From contig CP082844.1 in assembly GCA_019930625.1 (NCBI GenBank), positions 2,294,001-2,358,000 on the forward strand: 64,000 bases of DNA. The letters run 5' to 3'. Every line of letters starts with the position of its first letter. The first letter of the stretch is position 1. Source of the DNA: Nocardia asteroides. GTDB lineage: Bacteria > Actinomycetota > Actinomycetes > Mycobacteriales > Mycobacteriaceae. Below the pieces are notes generated by a model. It was not told where the DNA came from. It made no database searches and worked only from the letters and a program-made list of their open reading frames with translations. The translations under genes and the position numbers were made by a program. Of this stretch, positions 59,487-64,000 are shown in pieces.

Positions 59487-60278
59487 ATGACGTTGACACA
59501 CCCCGCCTACGGGCAGCTCCGGCAGGTCACCGAAACGGCGGCGGTGCTGCTCGCCGACAATCCGGGGCGGATGACCCTGGAGGGAACCAACACCTGGATC
59601 CTTCGCGCCCCCGGACGGTCGGATTGTGTGGTCGTGGACCCGGGGCCGAAAGACAAAGCGCACAACGCCGCGATCACCGACGCCACCGGTGGCCGGATCG
59701 CCCTCACCTTGATCACCCACCGCCATCACGATCACACCGGCGGTATAGATCGGCTGGTCTCGCTGACCGGCACGCCGGTGCGAGCCAAGGATCCCGCCTT
59801 CCTGCGGGGCTCGGACGCCCGCCTCGAGGACGGTGAGGTGATCGAGGCGGCGGGCTTGCGGATCACCGTGCTGCACACGCCGGGCCACACCGCCGACTCG
59901 GTGAGTTTCCTCCTCGACGACGCGGTGCTGACCGGCGATACCATGCTCGGCGCGGGAACCACCGTGCTGGACTCCAGCGACGGTACCCTGGCCGACTATC
60001 TGTCCTCGCTGGACCGGCTGGTCGAGGCGGGCAAGGGCAAGGCGTTGCTGCCCGCCCACGGTCCGGATCACCCGGATCTGGAGCCGGTCGCCCGCTACTA
60101 CATCGCTCATCGGCACGAGCGCCTCGATCAGGTGCGGGAGGCGCTGCGGACGCTCGGCCCGGATGCGGGTGCGATGGCGGTGGTGCGGCGGGTGTACTCG
60201 GACGTGGACAAGCGGCTGTGGCCTGCCGCGCGCAGTTCGGTGCAGGCTCAGCTGAATTACCTGCGCGCGCAGGGATAG
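59487..60278 (+). CDS. Metallo-beta-lactamase-fold hydrolase (LACTB2-like)
   Basis: The 263-aa MBL-fold enzyme has THRHHDHTGG (HxHxDH), HTPGHTADSVSF, TGDTMLG and AHGPDHPD, giving two full metal sites. It resembles LACTB2-type nucleases/hydrolases and Rv3677c by order. A terminator hairpin follows, before the convergent crp. Confidence 0.9.
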   Translation: MTLTHPAYGQLRQVTETAAVLLADNPGRMTLEGTNTWILRAPGRSDCVVVDPGPKDKAHNAAITDATGGRIALTLITHRHHDHTGGIDRLVSLTGTPVRAKDPAFLRGSDARLEDGEVIEAAGLRITVLHTPGHTADSVSFLLDDAVLTGDTMLGAGTTVLDSSDGTLADYLSSLDRLVEAGKGKALLPAHGPDHPDLEPVARYYIAHRHERLDQVREALRTLGPDAGAMAVVRRVYSDVDKRLWPAARSSVQAQLNYLRAQG

Positions 60279-60290
60279 CAGAACGACAGA

Positions 60291-60323
60291 ACGCCGGGTT
60301 CAGTGGAGCGCTGAACCCGGCGT
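60291..60323. terminator. Terminator between convergent MBL gene and crp
   Basis: ACGCCGGGTTCAG (60291-60303) pairs perfectly with 60311-60323 over 13 bp around a seven-base loop. Confidence 0.8.
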
Positions 60324-60343
60324 CGCCGTATAGGTTCCGTGCG

Positions 60344-61018
60344 TTACCGTGCGCGGCGCGCGAGGCGCTCGGAGTCGGAGATGAGCACGCTCTTGCCCTC
60401 CAGACGCAGCCAGCCGCGATGCGCGAAGTCGGCGAGCGCCTTGTTCACGGTCTCGCGGGAGGCGCCCACCAGTTGGGCGATCTCCTCCTGGGTCAGGTCG
60501 TGGGTGACCCGCAGCGCACCCGCCTCCTGGGTGCCGAAGCGCTGCGCGAGCTGCAGCAGCGCCTTGGCGACCCGGCCCGGGACGTCGGTGAAGATCAGGT
60601 CGGCCAGGTTGTTGTTGGTGCGGCGCAGGCGGCGGGCGAGAACGCGCAGCAGTTGCTCGGCGATCTCGGGCCGCTGATCGATCCAGGTCTTGAGGGCGTC
60701 GCGGTCCATCGTCACCGCGCGCACCTCGGTCACCGTGGTGGCGGTGGAGGTACGCGGGCCCGGGTCGAAGATCGACAGCTCGCCGAACATGTCGGACGGG
60801 CCCATGATGGTCAGCAGGTTCTCGCGGCCATCCGGCGAGCGGCGTCCGATCTTCACCTTGCCCGCCGTGATGATGTACAGCCGGTCGCCCGGCTCGCCCT
60901 CGTTGAAGATGACGTGGCCGCGCGGGAAATCCACCGGCTGAAGTTGCTTGGCGAGGGCGGCCACCGCAGTGGGCTCGACGCCCTGGAAGATGCCTGCTCT
61001 GGCGAGGGCCTCGTCCAC
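60344..61018 (-). CDS. crp: cAMP receptor protein, CRP/FNR family
   Basis: The 224-aa global regulator has the cAMP pocket ([18 protein letters not shown]), a hinge and a winged helix with recognition helix [18 protein letters not shown]. It is nearly the same as M. tuberculosis CRP (Rv3676, from memory) over its whole length. The GTG at 61018 follows AAGGAG and matches the orthologue start. Upstream in-frame ATG starts are rejected. A candidate site for it lies upstream of whiB4. Confidence 0.96.
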   Translation of the reverse strand: MDEALARAGIFQGVEPTAVAALAKQLQPVDFPRGHVIFNEGEPGDRLYIITAGKVKIGRRSPDGRENLLTIMGPSDMFGELSIFDPGPRTSTATTVTEVRAVTMDRDALKTWIDQRPEIAEQLLRVLARRLRRTNNNLADLIFTDVPGRVAKALLQLAQRFGTQEAGALRVTHDLTQEEIAQLVGASRETVNKALADFAHRGWLRLEGKSVLISDSERLARRAR

Positions 61019-61090
61019 GAATGTGCTCCTTATGGGAAATGGCTCTGTACTGGACCGAAGCGACTCGGCCAACAGCGCAGTCTACGCGGC

Positions 61091-61109
61091 GTCACTACAG
61101 CGTAGTGAC
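61091..61109. promoter_or_regulatory. Perfect 8-bp inverted repeat upstream of crp
   Basis: GTCACTAC-AGC-GTAGTGAC lies 73 bases upstream of the crp GTG. The arms point the opposite way from a CRP consensus, so it is probably bound by another regulator or forms a hairpin ending the upstream membrane-protein gene. Confidence 0.5.
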
Positions 61110-61151
61110 GGACACCACGTAACGAGTGGATTGCGCGACGCTCGCGCCACG

Positions 61152-61394
61152 TCAGCTCGCGCGGGCCACGTCCAGCTCCTCGCCGCGAGAGCGACGCTTG
61201 CGCATCCGCGCCACAGCGGCAGGCAAACCGAGCTTCGTCAGCTCCTTCACCTCGGCATTGCTTGCCTTGTCCAGGTACTGCTGAACCTCTTCGTCGGGTT
61301 CGAGAAGCTTGCGGAGCCGGTTCTCGACCCGCTCCATACCCAGTGCGAACAGCATCAGCACCACTGGGAAGAGCACCACAGCGAGTCCTTGCAT
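61152..61394 (-). CDS. Small membrane protein (80 aa)
   Basis: One N-terminal membrane helix ([20 protein letters not shown]) is followed by a charged amphipathic tail ([20 protein letters not shown] and [12 protein letters not shown]). It sits between crp and nth, as Rv3675 does (from memory). There is no Shine-Dalgarno before the ATG, so the mRNA may be leaderless. The function is unknown. Confidence 0.8.
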   Translation of the reverse strand: MQGLAVVLFPVVLMLFALGMERVENRLRKLLEPDEEVQQYLDKASNAEVKELTKLGLPAAVARMRKRRSRGEELDVARAS

Positions 61395-61485
61395 GACGAG
61401 CAGTAAACACCGTCGAGGTCTCAGATGGAACACGGCAACTGAACTGGAAGGGCAACGTTGTCCGGCGGTTCCGTATGGTGGACGC

Positions 61486-62319
61486 GTGCGCGTCTCCCCC
61501 TCCACCGCCGCCGGGAACGGGCTTCCGCCCGGCTCCGAGCCCTCCGAAACGCCGCCGGCCACCGCCGCGGCTCCGAAACGGAAAATCAGGGCGCGACAGG
61601 CGGAAACCCGGCTCGGGCTGGTCCGCCGCGCGCGCCGGATGAACCGCGAACTGGCGACCGCTTTCCCCGACGCGCACTGTGAGCTGGATTTCACCACACC
61701 GCTCGAATTGGCGGTGGCGACAATACTTTCCGCCCAGTGCACCGACGAGCGCGTGAATCTCACCACGCCCGCGTTGTTCGCCCGCTACCCGGACGCCCGC
61801 GCATACGCCGAGGCAAACCGCGCGGAGCTGGAGGAATACATCCGGCCCACCGGGTTCTTCCGGAACAAGGCCGCCTCGCTGATCGGCCTCGGCCAAGCAC
61901 TGCTGGAGCAGTACGACGGTGAATTGCCTCACACCCTGACCGAGCTGGTGCGGTTGCCGGGCATCGGGCGCAAGACGGCCAACGTCATCCTCGGCAACGC
62001 GTTCGGGGTGCCCGGCATCACGGTCGACACTCATTTCGGCCGCCTGGTGCGCCGCTGGGGATGGACCGACGAGGAAGATCCGGTGAAGGTCGAGCACATC
62101 GTCGGCGCGCTGATCGAGCGCAAGGAATGGACGATGCTCTCCCACCGGGTGATCTTCCACGGCAGGCGCGTGTGCCATTCCCGCAAGCCCGCGTGCGGCG
62201 CGTGCGTCCTGGCCAAAGACTGCCCGTCGTTCGGGATCGGGCCGACCGATCCGGATGCGGCGGCCAAGCTGGTGAAAGGGCCGGAGCGGGAGCATCTGCT
62301 CGAGCTGGTGGGCCGGTGA
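61486..62319 (+). CDS. nth: Endonuclease III
   Basis: The 277-aa DNA glycosylase/AP lyase has the HhH motif [14 protein letters not shown] with catalytic Lys, the Asp in [11 protein letters not shown] and the C-terminal [4Fe-4S] site [17 protein letters not shown]. It removes oxidised pyrimidines in base excision repair. The N-terminus (about 40 residues) is a disordered extension. The GTG at 61486 is preceded by TATGGT at a leaderless spacing. It starts an operon with the thioredoxin-like, NUDIX and MarP genes. Confidence 0.95.
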   Translation: MRVSPSTAAGNGLPPGSEPSETPPATAAAPKRKIRARQAETRLGLVRRARRMNRELATAFPDAHCELDFTTPLELAVATILSAQCTDERVNLTTPALFARYPDARAYAEANRAELEEYIRPTGFFRNKAASLIGLGQALLEQYDGELPHTLTELVRLPGIGRKTANVILGNAFGVPGITVDTHFGRLVRRWGWTDEEDPVKVEHIVGALIERKEWTMLSHRVIFHGRRVCHSRKPACGACVLAKDCPSFGIGPTDPDAAAKLVKGPEREHLLELVGR

Positions 62320-62963
62320 GCCCGGAGCCCTCGGGCCGAAGGAGTGCGGGGCATGCGTGGCGGTGGGCACTGGCCGGTCTGATCGTGGTGGTGGCGCTGG
62401 CGGTCGCGGTGTGGCCGCGCGGCGACGACGACGAGACGACGGGGCGGCAGTCGCCTCCCAGCACCTCCGGCGTTTCCGATGACGTGCGCGCCGCTGCCGG
62501 TCTGCCCGCCTGCCCGAGCGGCGCCGCCACCGGAACCGGTCCGCTGGCCGGGATGACTCTGGACTGCCTGGCGGACGGCAGGCCCGTAGACCTGGCCGCC
62601 GCGCTGGCGGGCAAGCCCGCCCTGCTGAACCTGTGGGCCTACTGGTGCGCACCGTGCGCTGAGGAGTTGCCGTATTTGCAGCAATACGCGCGACGCGCCG
62701 GGAACGCGATTACCGTGCTGACCGTGCACAGCGACCCTGATGAGGCCAAGGCACTGTCGCGGCTGCGCGGACTGGAGGTTCAGTTGCCCTGCGTGCTCGA
62801 CGCCGACGCGCGGGTACGCACGGCCGTCGGCGCTCCCGCGGTGTTACCGATCTCGGTGCTGGTGCGGGCCGACGGCTCGGTCGCCGACGTCGTGGTGCGG
62901 GCGTTCGACGGGGTGGATGACATCGCGAACACGGTGGCGGGCAAGCTCGGAGTGGCCGCATGA
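62316..62963 (+). CDS. Membrane-anchored thioredoxin-like protein
   Basis: The 215-aa protein has a signal-anchor ([17 protein letters not shown]) and a TlpA/thioredoxin fold with redox motif WCAPC (in [16 protein letters not shown]). It acts outside the membrane as a thiol oxidoreductase, corresponding to Rv3673c by order. The GTG overlaps the nth stop by GTGA. Confidence 0.9.
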   Translation: MSPEPSGRRSAGHAWRWALAGLIVVVALAVAVWPRGDDDETTGRQSPPSTSGVSDDVRAAAGLPACPSGAATGTGPLAGMTLDCLADGRPVDLAAALAGKPALLNLWAYWCAPCAEELPYLQQYARRAGNAITVLTVHSDPDEAKALSRLRGLEVQLPCVLDADARVRTAVGAPAVLPISVLVRADGSVADVVVRAFDGVDDIANTVAGKLGVAA

Positions 62964-63052
62964 CAACGCGGGTGGACGAATCGATGGTGGAGGTGACGGT
63001 GCGGGCGAGCACGCGGCTCGGTGGGCGAATGCGCGGGGGAGGTGTGCGATGA
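62960..63052 (+). CDS. Putative 30-aa coupled micro-ORF
   Basis: An ATG overlaps the thioredoxin-like stop (ATGA, 62960-62963). Its TGA overlaps the NUDIX start in the same way (63049-63052). It begins [12 protein letters not shown] and ends RGGGVR. Perfect coupling on both sides suggests that ribosomes pass through it, either as a real peptide or a device to reach the next gene. It has no known homologue. Confidence 0.4.
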   Translation: MTTRVDESMVEVTVRASTRLGGRMRGGGVR

Positions 63053-63765
63053 GCATCGAAATGCCGCCCGACATCCCGAAATGGCTGACACGCTCGGCCG
63101 AGCCGGTCGCCGACAGCGCTGACACCCTGACCATGGCGCGGGCGCTGCGCCGCGCCATGACCCTGACTTCGAAGCCGCGTCAAGCCGCGGTGCTCGTGCT
63201 GTTCGGCGGCTCGCCCGAGCCGGACCCGGCCGCACCCGGCGGATTGCCCGCCGACGCGGAAGTGCTGCTCACCCAGCGCGCCTCCACCATGCGCCAGCAT
63301 CGCGGGCAGGTCGCCTTCCCCGGCGGTGCGGTGGACCCGGACGACGCCGGGCCGATAGACACCGCGCTGCGCGAGGCCTGCGAGGAGACCGGTCTCGACC
63401 GGTCCGGCGTGGAGCCGTACGCGGTGCTGCCGAAGCTGTTCGTGCCGCCGTCCCGTTTCGACGTTTCGCCGGTCCTCGCGTACTGGCGCACGCCGGGCGC
63501 GGTGCGGGTCGTCGATCAGGGCGAGACCGAGCGGGTCGTGCGCGTCCCGTTGGCGCAGCTGCTCGATCCCGCCAACCGCTTCCTGGTCCGCAGCACCCTC
63601 GGCTACCAGAGCCCGGCGTTCCAGGTGGACGGGATGCTGGTCTGGGGCCTGACCGGCGGGATCCTCGCCGGGATCAGCAAGGCCTCCGGTTGGGACCGCG
63701 AGTGGGACCACGACGACGTTCGTGATTTGGAGACCGCCTTGGCCGCCGTGGGGATGACGTTATGA
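63049..63765 (+). CDS. CoA-type NUDIX hydrolase
   Basis: The 238-aa protein has the CoA-pyrophosphatase signature LLTQRASTMRQHRGQVAFPG followed by a NUDIX box ending REACEETGL. The usual Glu seven residues after the Gly is replaced in DPDD, with a slight length change. It probably hydrolyses CoA or related nucleoside diphosphates. It corresponds to Rv3672c by order. Its stop overlaps the next ATG (ATGA). Confidence 0.9.
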   Translation: MSIEMPPDIPKWLTRSAEPVADSADTLTMARALRRAMTLTSKPRQAAVLVLFGGSPEPDPAAPGGLPADAEVLLTQRASTMRQHRGQVAFPGGAVDPDDAGPIDTALREACEETGLDRSGVEPYAVLPKLFVPPSRFDVSPVLAYWRTPGAVRVVDQGETERVVRVPLAQLLDPANRFLVRSTLGYQSPAFQVDGMLVWGLTGGILAGISKASGWDREWDHDDVRDLETALAAVGMTL

Positions 63766-64000
63766 GCTCATCGGCGTGGCTCGACATCGCCGTCGTGCTG
63801 CTCGCGCTGCTGGCCGCCTCCTCGGGGTGGCGGCAGGGCGCGGTGGCCTCGGCGCTGGCCTTTCTCGGCGTGGTGCTCGGCGCGGTCGCCGGCATCCTGA
63901 TCGCGCCGCACATCCTGCTGCACGTCGACGAGGGCCGCACCAGGGTGCTCACCGGTGTGCTGCTCATCGTGGTGCTGGTGATCGTCGGTGAAGTCGCGGG
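63762..64000 (+). CDS. marP: Membrane serine protease MarP, N-terminal part (truncated)
   Basis: The visible 79 residues contain hydrophobic helices in CvpA-like style (IAVVLLALLAASSGWRQGAV, then GVLLIVVLVIVGEVAG). This and the order after nth, the thioredoxin-like gene and NUDIX match MarP (Rv3671c), a periplasmic protease needed for acid resistance in M. tuberculosis. The protease domain lies beyond the window edge. The ATG overlaps the NUDIX stop. Confidence 0.85.
   Translation, partial: MSSSAWLDIAVVLLALLAASSGWRQGAVASALAFLGVVLGAVAGILIAPHILLHVDEGRTRVLTGVLLIVVLVIVGEVA

Overview
This is a high-GC actinobacterial chromosome segment, most likely from Nocardia or a close mycolic-acid-producing relative. 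The reasons are the base composition, the many GTG starts, and a gene content and order that, from memory, parallel the M. tuberculosis region running from murT/gatD, leuA and ask/asd down to ponA2, whiB4, crp, nth and marP. I see no prophage, insertion sequence, CRISPR array or integrated island. The window is a conserved core with accessory genes between core blocks.

Layout. 1-4.6 kb: a truncated minus-strand gene, a small Cys-rich protein, and a two-gene ATP-grasp/alpha-E plus transglutaminase operon of a poorly characterised peptide-ligation type. 4.8-9.4 kb, minus strand: GatD and MurT (peptidoglycan glutamate amidation), an FMN-binding PPOX protein and a Tat-exported FAD oxidoreductase. 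9.5-13.2 kb: an EamA transporter divergent from a LysR regulator, then a MinD/ParA-like ATPase with a Pro-rich N-terminus. 13.4-15.4 kb: leuA, preceded by a clear leader peptide and attenuator. 15.5-23.4 kb: TSUP transporter, lipoprotein hydrolase, cholesterol-oxidase-like enzyme, voltage-sensor-like membrane protein, LtrA, SRPBCC, GerW-like and DUF1918 proteins. 23.5-25.8 kb: a TetR regulator divergent from a tandem pair of DHFR-family reductases, then YjbQ. 26-28.3 kb: the lysC-asd operon ending in a strong hairpin. 28.4-28.9 kb: a YefM-YoeB toxin-antitoxin pair with its operator. 29-34 kb: class IV aminotransferase, exported serine hydrolase, APC permease, two hypotheticals. 34.3-36.4 kb: FurA-catalase. 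36.5-40.9 kb: VOC protein, a 19-residue hydrophobic ORF, a P450-TetR pair and an FAD monooxygenase with an unassigned operator array. 41-47.1 kb: the urea carboxylase/allophanate hydrolase operon with a GntR regulator. 47.2-49.9 kb: a secreted protein, two SDRs and tRNA-Pro(CGG).

From 50 kb to the end the order matches the M. tuberculosis Rv3683-Rv3671c block (from memory): metallophosphoesterase, GatB/YqeY, PonA2, WhiB4, a pair of ArsA-like ATPases, a 53-aa protein, RidA, an MBL hydrolase, CRP, a small membrane protein, Nth, a membrane thioredoxin, a CoA-type NUDIX hydrolase and the start of MarP. This block combines cell-wall synthesis, redox sensing and stress resistance.

The most notable signals are the leuA leader peptide with rare CTT leucine codons and an overlapping hairpin, the 12-bp-phased YefM operator, the phased ATGTCTA repeats upstream of the FAD monooxygenase, a membrane protein with seven [DA]-[PQ]-T-[MLV] motifs, the alpha-E domain with a large insertion, and two tiny ORFs with translational context. 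All functional calls come from reading the translated sequence. No database search was possible.
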